DNA of 64,000 nt, from positions 933,068 through 997,067 of the forward strand of contig VXAY01001956.1 in the NCBI GenBank assembly GCA_013399855.1, in the 5' to 3' direction. The notes below the pieces were generated by a model. It had not been told where the DNA came from. It made no database searches and saw only the letters and a list, made by a program, of their open reading frames with translations. Position numbers and translations under genes: made by a program. Origin of the DNA: Oxyruncus cristatus. Lineage: Eukaryota > Chordata > Aves > Passeriformes > Cotingidae. This document shows positions 13,101 to 25,900 of the stretch, piece by piece (positions within the stretch are counted from its first letter, which is position 1; each line of letters starts with the position of its first letter).

Positions 13101-16100
13101 GATTCCCTTAAATTTTCTAATTCCACTTCTGAGGAGTCTCTGTGATAAGCAATGTTGGAAGCTGCAGCAAGATATCTGAGTAAACTCTGATGACAGCTTT
13201 CCTGCTGACCACCTTGGTAAAACCAAAAATATGGATTATGTGGGAAATAGCCTCCATAGAAGAGAGGAGAGGCCTCCAAAGAGGCTTGTAGGCAGCTATG
13301 ACTTTCTGTGTTTTGGTGGAGCCTCAGTATCATTTTAAGTCAGGAAGTTCTTCAGAACCCCACCTAAAGTAGTGGCATCCATTTTCCCCATGTTTCTGAG
13401 TGCAGAAATCATCTCAGTTATTTTTAAACAACGTAACTTACTGACCCTGGTGAATGCATGTAGACAGACTGTGGTAACAGGGGGATTTCTAATATTGTTG
13501 GACACACAGCTCATGTGGAGTAGACTGCTTGTTACTCGCTTTTTTAGGGTACTACTGAATAATGCTACCTTATGAATGCCTAGCATACACCCTCAGAAGA
13601 ATTGACCTTTCTCCCTATAATTTCTTTGAGACATTGGGGGAGAGCCCAGAAGGTAATTTGCAATTTTCCTGCTGCCAAGAATGTCTTTAGAAATGCTGCA
13701 CTACACATCCAGGCAGCCCCAAGGCTATAGTGGTTTAGAATAACTCAAGGTTTGATGATGCATTTTTGTTTACAATTTCTTAAGCCAATTCTTTGTCAGC
13801 TTTGAATGTTTCTAATTACAACCTACATCACTATCCTATGAGTAATAGGATGAAAAATGAAATGTAGATGGGATTTATGAACTCTCAGATAGTACAATAG
13901 TTCTTATCAATAAATAGTGGAAAAACCTTTACTGGGTGCATTCCAAACTATACCGAAGGGAAAATTTAAGGATTAAATTTACAAACATTCGAAGTTGATC
14001 TTTTCCATTTTCAATTTTTGTGTAATTTGAGTGATACATATTTCCTGTTATTATCTTATATATTCCACATGATTTTTCTGTACTTATAATTCTGCCCATG
14101 TCTATACTAACCAAGGTCATAACTACCCATAAAAGGGTCTCTAAATAATTAGGGTGGATAGTTAAAGCTTCAGTGAATCCAATACAACTGAAAGTTAGAG
14201 CAACTGATCTGCAATTTGATTGCATTAGAAACAACACAGCATGTATACAGATGAGGTACCTTAGCAAATGAAGCATCACCTTATGGGAGCACTGAAATAA
14301 AACTTGACTGTAAACTTAACACTGCTGATTTATACACAGATATGACGAAAAGACAAAATAAGAAGTTAAGTATCAGCTGAGTATATTTAATACTTACAGA
14401 CAATACTGCAATCATAGTAAGTAAATAAACATTTTCTGGTAGTGGCAAAGAATGAAAGAAATTCTATAATCATAAATGCAACTTAAGATTGTTTTCCTTG
14501 TTTTAAGTATCAGATAGATACCACCTGAGATTCAACATATAAGGCATAAACCCCTCTATGACATATTTTAAAACAAAAGCAGAAATAGCACTGAAAACAG
14601 TCAAGAGGACTTTATTTTTAACACCAACAGAAAAAATAACTTAGTTTCTGTTCATTTGTGAATGGCTCATACTCTCAGGCAATTTTTCTGGCTTCTATGA
14701 AAAATATTGTTGAGCAAAATTCAGCCAAAAAAAAGTGCTTGAACAAACTATCAGTGGCAATGATGAATTCAAACAAGAAATGTAGAAAATTACTCATATG
14801 CAAGAAAGAATTACTGAATTAACATCAGTTTTTATTTGACTTTTCTGAATACATCTTCTCAGTATTTTATTGTAATATCCAATTATCACTTGCTTTTCCT
14901 GCACTGCTTAAAAACTCTTACTTATACATTTTTCTCTGTTCTCCCCAAGCTATATTCCAATTTACTAGTAAGGTTATTTGAAGATATCCCTTCTAGTCTT
15001 TAATCTTTGAGAAATTCCTTTAACAGATTATCACCATTCCACAACAGAAACTTGTAATCATTGTATCTTACTGGAATGAATTAAAACCGAGTCAGACAAT
15101 GTTGATTTTACAGATACTTGAATATAGAGGGAAGTGTAGAATCAGACTCACAAGAGTACTAATGCTTTGAATTTATTTTTAGAAGCCTTATTTTCTATGA
15201 AAGGAGGGAGTGGCTGGTGTTAAACTAGAGTCAGGTATGTAAACATTCATAAGCACGGAGAACTATAAAGAATGTAGGTTGTAAGATCTGAGTCACCTGC
15301 TCAGACTTTATTCTACTTGTACAGATTTTGCCCATAAAGCACTGAAACAAATTATTCTTTTTTCTTAAAATTACTTCATGTACAATTGCTGTATGATTAT
15401 GTCCTGTGTCCACTGTCACTGTACAAATGCCAAATGATTACTTAATCTTTCCTCCCTCACAATCCAGGTTTAATCAAAGTGACATGTTTCTGAATAATTA
15501 GCGTTTTCTTATGGAAAGCCCTACAAAACTTAAAGATTGTATTGACTAAAACCAACATTCCTATTTCAGTCTGTGTCTTCCCCCACCATTTACCAGAACC
15601 TCAGGCGCAGTTTCCTTTCCAACGTAACCTTTTGAGAATGTCAAAAAGGAGAATAATTCATACTTCTCGTTGAGTTACATTTCAGAAACTAGCTTTTGAA
15701 AACAGTTCACTGAAGCAACTAATCCTTAGATTTCAGAGAGAAATAACATATCCTTTTCTGTTATCTGGGAAGTTCAGACTTCAGTGCTCTAAGGGCTCCT
15801 TGGTCTCTTATTTTTTTTAGTCTCAGTCAAAGCTGAACAGAGATGGTCAATCAAATGCCTGCTTAACTTTTACATTAAAGATAAAAAAAAGAGATGAACG
15901 ATCTTTAATACTTCGAGCATTGAAAATTGAATCAACAACAAAATTAGGAAAAAGTCAAATGGATTTTTAACTTAGTGGATGAGATAAAGTTAGTCAAATT
16001 ATGATAAATGCTGAATATCAAGAGACATTTCCAAATAATAAGATTATTAAAATATGCACTATCTTATGTATAGGAAGAAAAATCTTCACTACTGTAATTA

Positions 16101-16434
16101 ATTAAACCTTGACTAATGTGGAGAAAATTATGTCTGTAGATACAGAAGGATCATATCACTTCCTTATTTCCCTATGTGAATGAATTTCTACATTTTAAGA
16201 ATATTTTGAAAATACAAATACATACAGTCTGCAAACCCCATAAATCAAAAGATGAATGACATGAATAAGTTTCTATTTGTCTAGCTGTATCTTAGTTATC
16301 AAAACTGCTACAAAGTATGTGCTGATACACTACTGGCAAAGAGAAATTGATGGCTATTTAAGCAAAATATCTGGAAAATAATCTTAATTATTACAATATC
16401 TTTTATAAGTCTTTGAGAAGATCAAGTGGGTGAA
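10161..16434. other. AT-rich non-coding stretch, no gene seen
   Basis: No recognisable exon, RNA gene or mobile element was found. It includes a short AGAT microsatellite at 10201-10217. Minus-strand frames at 11756-12121 (121 codons) and 13929-14279 (116 codons) look like chance frames: no known motif, no supporting splice or start context, and AT-biased composition. Confidence 0.55.
10201..10217. repeat. (AGAT)n microsatellite
   Basis: About four uninterrupted AGAT units are read directly from the sequence. Confidence 0.9.
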
Positions 16435-17539
16435 TATATGGGGTTTGTGTGGCCAGGTTTGGGTAGTGGAAGGGGCTACAGGGGTGGCTTGTGTGAGAAG
16501 GTGCCAGAAACTTCCCTCATGTATGGCAAAGGCAATGCCAGCCAGCTCCAAGATGGACTCACTGCTGGCCAAGGCCAAGCCCATCAGGAATGAGAGTAAC
16601 AGATCTGTCATAACATATTTAAGAAGAGAAAAAAGTTATTGTGCAGAAGTAATTGTGATCCTTATGGGTCCCTTCCAACTCTGAATTGCAGACAGCTCTG
16701 TGACTGTGTCTAGAGAAGAGCAGAGTAAGAATATGTGAGAGGGACAACTCTGCAGACACCAAAGTCAGTTCAGAAGAGGGGGAGGAGGTGCTTCAGGTGC
16801 CAGCTGGTGCTTCACCAGCCCATGGTGAAGGCGATGGTGAGACAGGCTGTACCCCTGCAACCCATGGAGGTTAACAGAGTGCAGAGATCCACCTGCAGCC
16901 TGTGGAGGAGTCCATGCTGGAGCAGGCGGATGGCCAAGAGAAGGCTGTGGGAAGCCTGTGCTGGAACAGGCTTCTGGCAGGGACTTGTGCAGACCCATGG
17001 AGAGAGGAGCCCATGCTGGAGTAGGTTTTCCTGGTACAACCTGTTACCCTATGTGGACCCACGCTGGAGCAGGCTGTTTCTTGAAGGATGGCACTCTGTG
17101 GAAGAGTGACTCATGTTGGGACAGTTCATAAAAAGCTGTTGCCTATGGGATGGACTCCTGCTGAAGAAGTTTGTGGAGAACTGTCTCCCTGAGCAGCAGC
17201 AGAAACAACTTGTGATGAATTGACCCATGACCCCCATCTCCTTGCACTGCTGCGGGGGAAAAGGTAGAGTCCAAGAAGAAGGGAGGGGTGGGGGAAGGTG
17301 TTTTTAAGATGTATTTTACTTCTCATTATCCTGTTTTGATGATGTTGTTAATAAATGCAATCGCTATTCCTAAATTCGGTTTGTTTTGCCTGTGATAATA
17401 ATCTGTGACTGATGTCTCCCAGTCCTTATCTCAACTCATGAATCTTTGTTACATATTCTCTCCCCTGTCCAGCTGAGAAGGGAAGTGAAAGAGCAGCTTT
17501 GTTGGGCACCTGGCATCTAGCCAAAGTCAACCCACTACA
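16435..17539 (+). mobile_element. Solo LTR of an avian endogenous retrovirus (ERVL-like), + orientation
   Basis: The block resembles a widespread avian ERV LTR that I recall as ERVL-related; the exact family name is not verified. On the plus strand there is a GC-rich U3 with a TATA-like 'ATATTTAAGAAG' near 16614, degenerate 46-53-bp internal repeats built around 'CATGCTGGAGCAGG' (near 16912, 16958, 17011 and 17060), an AATAAA signal near 17350, and a U5 ending in 'CCCACTACA' at 17539. Flanking bases GTGAA (16430-16434) and GCGAA (17540-17544) match at 4 of 5 positions, which would fit a 5-bp target duplication. No gag, pol or env coding sequence adjoins it, so it is a solo LTR. A short CR1-like segment interrupts it at 16656-16683. 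The long frames inside it are not genes. Confidence 0.75.
16656..16683 (+). mobile_element. Very short CR1-like 3' end nested in the LTR
   Basis: Twenty-eight bases carrying the CR1 3'-end phrase GGGTCCCTTCCAACTC are bracketed by the pentamer AATTG on both sides (16651-16655 and 16684-16688). Compared with my memory of this LTR family, the segment is extra. The ATTCTATG tail is missing. Confidence 0.5.
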
Positions 17540-20384
17540 GCGAAGAATCACTCGAATAATGTTCAAGGAAATTCTGAACTTTCAAATTTTTTTTTCCTAT
17601 AATATAGCTGTTACCAGCATCTGTTAAGTACAGAAAAGATCATAGAAATTGAGAATGGACAAACATACAACTAGGTCTTCTATGAGAAGAAGCACTGAGT
17701 TTCTGGAGAAGCATGATTGTGTCACAAGCTGTCTGGAGACCAATATTATCTCCCACATAGTCATGGCAAAGACATATCAGTTGACATTTCCCTTCAGCAC
17801 TTCAATGGTTTTGAAATTCTTACCCTAAAGAAGTAGAGAAGGGCATATCTGGACTTTCAAATGCACCTCACTGTGTTATGTGCATTAGCCCCATTGAACT
17901 CTGTAAATTGTGTGCTGCTTGAACCTTTTGAAAAATAACTAACTGCACCTCTCTCAATCTTCCTGTGTCTAAAAGTAACTGGCAATTGATCCATAATCAG
18001 CTCTGTAGGCCTGAGTACATACTTCCAAATGAGAATTATAAACTTCAATTAAATAAAGCTGAAAATTATTTGGTGACCTCAAATGTTACTTTTCAGAGAA
18101 GAAAAACGTGTTTAATGTATCAGATAAAAAAGCACCAGTGTAGAAGACAAGCTACATATTTTTGGAAGTGTCTTTATAAATAATAAACTTAATTAATAGG
18201 AGCAAGAAAGGATTTCTCAAATGAAGAGTATTTGGCCAAGAGTTAAGAATTTTGGTCACAGCAAACTTGTTTTAGCTCATTCATTACTTTCTAAAAACTC
18301 GCGCAGCTTTTGTGACACAATGTATCTGCTTAAGTAAGGGTTTAGGCTAGTTTAAAATTGCTTTAGTTTGAAAATTGTTAATTTAGATAGGAACAATGTT
18401 TTATGCATTTGATACATATCATAACAAATATAATCTGTGACAAACAGGCTTTTTATGTGCTTCCATTTCACTCAACTCTTCTGTGATCTTTTGCTGTTCT
18501 GCAATGTACTTGCTGCTTCTGGGACTCAAAATGCTGCACAAATTTATCTTATATTTTAAATTATCTAAGTCATTGTTTTAGCAGTCCTGTCTTCCAAAGC
18601 TACATTCTATGGTGATTGTTTCTGTACTTTGGTACTTCACAGCTACTGGACTGGTAACTAGCAGCCAGACATTTGACTGCCTTGCAGTCATAGTCCAAAT
18701 GGCAACACTTTCTTTGTAACTTTTGCAGGAATCACTGATTTAACTTACAAATATATATAAAGGAAAACTGCATGCATCTTGTCTTATTATGTAAAGCAGC
18801 ACAATGAATCTTCAGAGGATTTATTAAGTACAGAAGTGTTTTTCTGAAGAACACTGCATCTTGCACTTAATTCCAAACTGGCAGTGGTTCTGCCAGAAAC
18901 AGGCAGTGAGATCTGCCCACAAGTGATTTTAACCCCGGTTACACACCTGGGCTGCTCTACTCACATCAGTTACTCTGCAGAGCTCCCTCATCAACTTCTT
19001 GCCAGCCAGCTTCAGCTACTTTACAGTGATCCTACACCTTAAATATATCAGCACCTGCAATGAGCCCCTACTGTGACGACAGCTCTACAGTTTTTTGACA
19101 GCATCACGATGATTATGAAAAATCAAATCCTACCACTCAGAAGATCCACTTCATATTCAAGTTATTGCAAGTTTATTGACCAAAAAATGCGTAATGCTAT
19201 CAGCTAGAATCTGTGGTTGTGATGCATGCACTGACTGGCATAACTCAGATTTGTCTAAACGTCAGATTGATTTATAATAGCCTGATATCTCTCCTAATAT
19301 TTTTTCTTTTTCTGATTTTTTTCTATCAGCAAACTTAGCCTCTTGATATCAGAGAAATAAATATTAATGCAATATAAACTTGGAGATCTGCAGAGGTTTC
19401 TGCTGTAACTAGTTTAAGATGGGAGATTATATCACTACATATAACAATGGAGTCCCACAATGATTAGCTATTATACCAACAAAGAGGTTTCCAAGCCATG
19501 CCAGGTTGACTTTGTTTTTTGACTTTTTTAAAGGATTGTTTATACTTGGCCAGTCTTATTTTAGTGGGTTAAACAACAAAGAATCTTTATGTAGTGCTTT
19601 CCTTGTGAACTTCACAGGTAGCTTGCATGCCTGTGCTAAGTGTCTTCTTGTTCAAGCTTGTGCATATTCTTTGTGAAGCAAGAGGCATTTTTATTAATAG
19701 GCAGAGCAAAGGGTACAGATCATACTGAAGACAAAAAATTAAGGTACAGAATGAATTTATTACTTGATCAGTTCCTCTTCCCCACAGACTTTCTAAACAG
19801 GAAAAGATTCATGTGGTTCACAATCCATTCAGACTTTGAATTCTGCATGAAATTACAATTTAGGACACCTTTGCGATATGCACAAAGTGCTCTTAGATGT
19901 CAAGGGTTTCGGCAGGAAGTGAAAAACTCTGATCCATAAAATATACAGTACATGGAAAAAAATTATGACTGCTGACAATTTGAAATTCTGCCAATGCTAT
20001 AGGAATTTTTATAATGGCAGTAAAAAGCACCTTTCCAGCCCAAAGACTCTTTCCTGCCAAGCTTTCAAAATATGCAGCTAATCATGATGGAATTGGAGCT
20101 GCTAAAAGTTATAACCATTTTATTACAGAAAGCACTAGACAAACTGCATTAGAGGCTGCTACTCCTTCTATCACAATGCCTATACAGCAATGAAATAATG
20201 ATGTCAAGTAATTACTTTTAAGATAAAAAGATTGTGAATTTTTAATATATGATTCTAAAAAGCTATTTATATCGAAGACTGAAAATGCCATGCTTACATT
20301 TAGTTCAATAAGGCACCAAAGACCCACAAGCTTCTGATAGGCCAGAATTTTTCTTTTTCTAAAAAAAAAAGGATATTCCCTTTG
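17540..20384. other. AT-rich non-coding stretch, no gene seen
   Basis: No recognisable exon, RNA gene or repeat family was found on either strand. Only short frames (under 100 codons) are present. Confidence 0.55.
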
Positions 20385-20600
20385 TAGTCACCCTTTAAGT
20401 AGTAGAGTACTGTGATGAGATTCCTCTGAGCCCTATAGTCTCCAGGGAGTTACTAACTCCAGTGTTTCCTCATGGGTAAGGTTTTCCAGCCCTTTGATCA
20501 TCTTCATGGCCCTCTTTTAGACCCTGTCCTGTCAGGTCACATGCATCTTGAATTGTGGGGACCAGACCTGAACACAGTGTAGCCTGGAATTGTATAATTG
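20385..20600 (-). mobile_element. CR1 LINE fragment (antisense)
   Basis: This reads as the reverse complement of CR1. The phrase TTGATCATCTTCATGGCCCT near 20497 and the downstream 'GGACCAGACCTGAACACAGTGTAG' type block are characteristic of antisense CR1 from the region just after the reverse transcriptase. It is truncated at both ends. Confidence 0.8.
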
Positions 20601-20984
20601 ATCTTGTGAATTTTACAGTTTGAAATGACCTTTACTAATGAAGACCATCCTTCTTGTGGCTTCTAACCCTATTTTTAATTATATAAAATTGAGGAAAATA
20701 TAAACAATTACTCATTTAAATCAGTGGATTTTAGAATTGAGAAAAGAGCTATGTTTCAAAGGAAATAGCAAACCATGTCATTTATAAGACACAAAACCTA
20801 CAATTTATATAAAAACATACAGAGAGAAAATTCCCACACAATTGAGAATTGCAGATCTGCATCAACACACACTGCATGACAGCAAAACAGCTCTCTTGGG
20901 AGCAAAAAAGATTGAAAGCATAAAGGATGCTGCTTTGTGCCTTTTAGAGTATGAAGTGTTAAAACAATCAGAGTTTCTGCATAG
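20601..20984. other. Non-coding spacer between two CR1 fragments
   Basis: Nothing recognisable. It separates oppositely oriented CR1 fragments, so these are two independent insertions rather than one broken copy. Confidence 0.6.
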
Positions 20985-21188
20985 TGAAACTCTTTACAGA
21001 GAGAGTAACCACGCACTGGAATGGGCTGCCCAGGGAAGTGGTGGATTCTCCGTCCCTGGAGGTTTTCAAGATGAGGCTGGACGTGGCACTTAGTGCCATA
21101 GTCTAGTAACCACAGTGGGGTTGGATCAAGGGTTGGACTTGATGATCTCCGAGGTCCTTTCCAACTCATCTGATTCTACGATTCTATG
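20985..21188 (+). mobile_element. CR1 LINE 3' end (sense), with tail
   Basis: This is a 5'-truncated CR1 in sense orientation. It contains 'CACTGGAATGGGCTGCCCAG' near 21016, 'GACTTGATGATCTCCGAGGT' near 21137, and finishes with 'GATTCTACGATTCTATGA', the octameric tail of CR1. This is the clearest CR1 terminus in the window and supports an avian source. Confidence 0.92.
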
Positions 21189-22854
21189 ACATCATAAATG
21201 ATACAGTTGTAACAGTAGCAAAGGGAGTGATGTTTTTAGGAGAAAACGTTGTTAGCCATGTTTTTTCTATGATTGCAGAGAAGAAACTTTCAGTCAAAAT
21301 AACTACTGCAAATGTGGTTAAAGACAGCACAAATAAACTCTTTCTAGAAGATTTATTTGTAAGAAAAAGAAAATGGAATTTTTAGATGTTGGCAGTGGAG
21401 AGCTACTAAAGCTTCTGCAAGATTACAGTATCCAAAATATTAAAGATTGGCAGCAGCATTTTTTTCTTCTCTTCAGTACATAATATGTGCCTTTTTTTCC
21501 CGTTGTTCAGAGACAAACCTTCAGCTCTGAAGAATTCATTACCCTTTTACTATTTTTAAAGCTTTCAAAACTAGCAACTTTTTAAAACTGCTTTTCTGGT
21601 TTTGCCTGCTATTCATCTATTTTCAAGGAAGATGGTAGAGTTGTTTAAAGTCTCTCCTTATCAGTTCCCAATTATAAGCTTTTGCCTTGTTAAAATGTTT
21701 GCATACAGATTCTTATAAGCATCTACTTAATTCAAAAATTATTATTTTTCCACAAAAAAGACCCTAAACATAAAAATATTGTGTCCAGAGTTTGTAAAAT
21801 TTAGATTTTGAAAATAATGTTCAAAACATCTGTGCAGAGACACAAGGAATATAGAGAGCTTAAAATACTGTATTCTAAAAATTAAAAGACCTTGCCAGTA
21901 ATGAGTACTGACAGTATACTGAATATGAGGATTTTGCAGCTGCATTTTCAGCTGTCCATAATTAGAATGAATAGCACATATATATAGAACAATAATTATT
22001 GAGCATCTGTCCCAACATTGTGCCTCAGCTTCAAATGAACAATATCTATCCTACATGGACTTGTAGAGTATGCATTCAGGCACAAAATTATCATCATAAA
22101 AAAGTGAAAATTAAAATCTTACGGTATGACAATTAATAACATTGTTATTTACAGTGGAATTTGGAAAGCTAAGGTATTCCATAAATAATACTATACTCTA
22201 AAATTCAATTTGGATGCCATTATTCTATTGGCAACAGAGTTTTCTCCCTCTTCGGTTTGGTAACACTGTTGTATATTACTTTATTTAAGTATGAGAATGA
22301 CTGATGCCCAGAACTTGCTGTTACGTGAGTGGGCAACCAAACACCTCAGGTAACAGAGTGTTTACCATGGAGAAAAAGTTAAGGCAACATATGCCCGTTT
22401 ACAAAAGACTTGATCAAAAGAATGAGAAATGAAGTTGCGTGGGGCCTGGGAATATTATCAGACTTCAGAAGTCAGGTTTATCTCAGATTATCCGCTTATT
22501 TATTTTATGCTAAGTAAATCATCTGATCCACCTCTCTGAATACTCAGCAAGAAACAAGTTTTTGACAAGATCTGCGACATTATTACCATCATCCTTCCCT
22601 ACTCCTCAGTTTGATTCGTGACTAAGGCACAAGATGAATTTTTGCTGCCAGGAAGTATGAAATCAAACACTAGGACCTCCATTATTTTGGTGCTGGAACG
22701 CATTTCCAGTAATAATGACTCAGTGGTTAACCCCATACTGCTCACAGAACTGACAGGAAGTTCTTATCCATAGTCAAGAGAATACTCGACTCGTAATATT
22801 TGACTCAGAATATTTGAACTCATACGTCTTCCACCAAATAATCCCAAGCAACAC

Positions 22855-22909
<55 letters not shown>

Positions 22910-25900
22910 AGCTGCTTATTTACACATTTGACTGTTCAAATTGCTTCAGCTCACAAACCTACTATGGATACTTTATAGTACATTAAATGGACCATCCATA
23001 AGGAAGTTTCTTTATAATCTTTGTCATATATGTGACTGCATTAGTATCTGGCACCAAATCTGACCTAATAAGCTCTTCAAGAAAACTGAAGAGACAAGTT
23101 CTGACTTGATGTCTTGCTAACAGGTTCTCAGCTTTTGGGCTAGAACAGCCTCATGGGCTGTTTAATTAGAAAGTAGAGAGCTTGTTTGTACCTGCCATCC
23201 ATATAACACTGTAGCTGTGCTTCAGAAAGGTGCCCACAAACTAATTAACCATTACCCATGTGACTTTTCTTCAGTATTACATTTTACGTTGCTGGACCTC
23301 TCCATTACCTTTAGGATGTCCTTTGATAAAGGAGACTCATTCCACCAAGTCTCACTAACATCGGCGATACTGCAGGTACATGCTCTGCCCAATGCTTCCG
23401 GTTCATGCCACAAGGATCATCGAAGTTCAGCTACTGGCCTTGCCCGGGACAACTCCAAAAATCACATCATCTTTGTAAAAGGAGCATCAAGTAGGTAGAA
23501 AGGAAGACCAGCATATGCAGGTCCTAGGACAAATAGGTGAAGGAAGCATCTGTAGAAAATAATGGAGCAAACATTGCTCTAAATGCAGCATTAGATCCTT
23601 CTGCATTTTGCATCTTTCTACAGGAGCCTTCTCTGGCTGCTGACTGAAGTGCTAACAATTGTGGAGGTTTCATCATGAGTCCAGAAATACATGATTTAGT
23701 GTGAAATATGGTCCATAAATATCTGGTATTCAACATTTTGAGTTATTTGAAAAAATCTGTTTTGATTTTCTGGGCTCATGTTTGCCAAAAAATCTCTGAA
23801 GGCAGAGACTACTGAATCACTAATATCAGAAGGCAAATTTTATTATTATTTTAATCTTAAAAGAGTGGAGACTTTCAGTCACTCAGGCTTGCTTTCAGCA
23901 TTTGGGTCACTATTTTTTTTTAATAATTATGATCAGTGATCTTTGGCCTTCTCTTTTCCATGCCCATTTCTGAAATGCATATGCACTAAAGCATATGTGA
24001 ATCAAATAGGCTTTGAAGTGAAAGCACTAGAAATGTATTTTAAAGACATGATCAGTGATATTAATTTCTAAATACTTTTAATAAGCAGTACTTTAGGATT
24101 TTAAAATAACCATTAGAAAACAAAGTTCAATATGGAGTCATGAATTCACAACAGGTTGATATTAAGTTTTTTATACCAAAGACACATATTTAATGTAAAT
24201 TCTTACAGGCCTCCATTCCCTTCTTTAGGATTTAAGCTATAACTGCTTATGAGACAGAGCATGGAGAATATTTGAAGGCTTTTCTGATCCATCACATTTG
24301 AGGTGGCAGTGTGAGAACTCAGGTAATGGAAAAGTATTTTTCTCCTTTTCCCATAATTACACTGTTAGTTAAAACATTCTCCTTGGAGGACAGGATTTCT
24401 TACACTTCAGGTCTCACTTTCGCTCCATCCTTTCACCAACTTGTAAAAGTTAGTCCAAGTTAATTCTTGGGCATTGGGTCAATGGCTTCAGGTAAAGGTC
24501 TTAGAATACACCTCAGTGAAAAATCAGACTTACTAGAGCTGTGCTGCACTCAATTAGCACACATTCCCATTCCATCAAGTCAGGACACCCATCCAGGATT
24601 GGCTGCCACAGACAGTATAGGTAATGGTTTTCACATATCTGTAGGTCTGTAACCCAAATATCTGATCTCTGCATTTGGTGAATGAAGCAGACAGGAGGCA
24701 TCATATTCTCTCAGGACACCACTTATGAAGAGATCCGCTTATTATCAGGAGGCTTGGAGACTACAACTTACTTGGGTAACAGCTACATCTTTTTTTTTTT
24801 TTTTCTTCACTGTTAAAAACATTCTGGTGACACTTTGAAAAAAATAAACTCTCCTCAGTTGTGAAGGAGGCGGGAAGAGATGTGGTCATTGGGTCAATGA
24901 TTACACAATACTCATTTTCTGGATGCTCACTTGAAACCTGATTTACAGACAGGCCAAGGGCCTCTCACAGGGCCATTTACCATCAGTGCAAATTTTTCCT
25001 TTTTAAGAAGTTCTTAGTCAGAAAAAAATCACAAACTGGGTGTCTAGATTATGGTGCAACAAGCATAAATATTTTCTTCTGATTGCTACCAATGCAGCAT
25101 CTCTGCAGGAGTTCTCAGCATTGATGGTATTGTTGAGCAAAATCAGTGGAAAAACTCAGCACAGAAAAAAAATCGCAGACTTGAACTGAAATTCTTACAT
25201 ATAGAGCAGGATTTTCTTTTGCTGTCACTCATGGTCTATTTCCAATTTTGTTTCTCTATTTTACTTTTGCACAGACATCTTAAAAGCATAAATAGTAGGG
25301 GAATTAGTATCTATTATCAGTATGTAGAGTTTTTTGAATGTTATTTTTTAGAATGTAAAAACATTAACACATTTTAGTAGCCTTGTGTGATTGACTCAGA
25401 TGTGTGAATAGCACCTTTCAATTATACAGTAGTAACTGTATTACTTTGGAATTTTGTGGAGTAGTTTGCTCTCAAGATTAAGGAAGGAAAACAAGCAACT
25501 GTCTTACAAAAAGAAAGTTTAAAACTGAGTAGGATGAGAAATATGAGAAAGTGAGAATCTGGAAATTCTTTTATGTCTCAAACAGAAGAGAGCATTGAAC
25601 CAGCCATGGTCCACAGCAGAATATGAAGTGAAACACTTCAGACAATCCTGATGACTGAACCCAGACAAACTGTAACATCTTAAGTAATGCACCAGCACTT
25701 TGCTGGTTGAAGAACCACCACTCAGGGTACTAAAGGAAAGGCTGCTGATTCTTCTGGAAAAGACAGTAAAGAATTCAAACTGCAAACGTAGCTAAAAGCA
25801 AGGGAAGAGCTACAGAATTTGGCAGCTATGACAACAAAGGTACCTGTGTACTTGTACGTCTGAGGCAAACAATATTGTATCTTAACAGATTAGGTAAGGA

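Noticed and set aside
13929..14279. 116-codon minus-strand frame with a hydrophobic start
   Set aside because: Looks like a small secreted protein at first sight, but composition follows the local AT bias and nothing matches; probably chance.
16735..17109. 124-codon + strand frame and overlapping minus frames
   Set aside because: They lie inside the ERV LTR's tandem U3 repeats, not in a gene; no retroviral protein is encoded.
20842..21093. 83-codon + strand frame
   Set aside because: Its 3' half is CR1 sequence, and no splice sites or homology support it.
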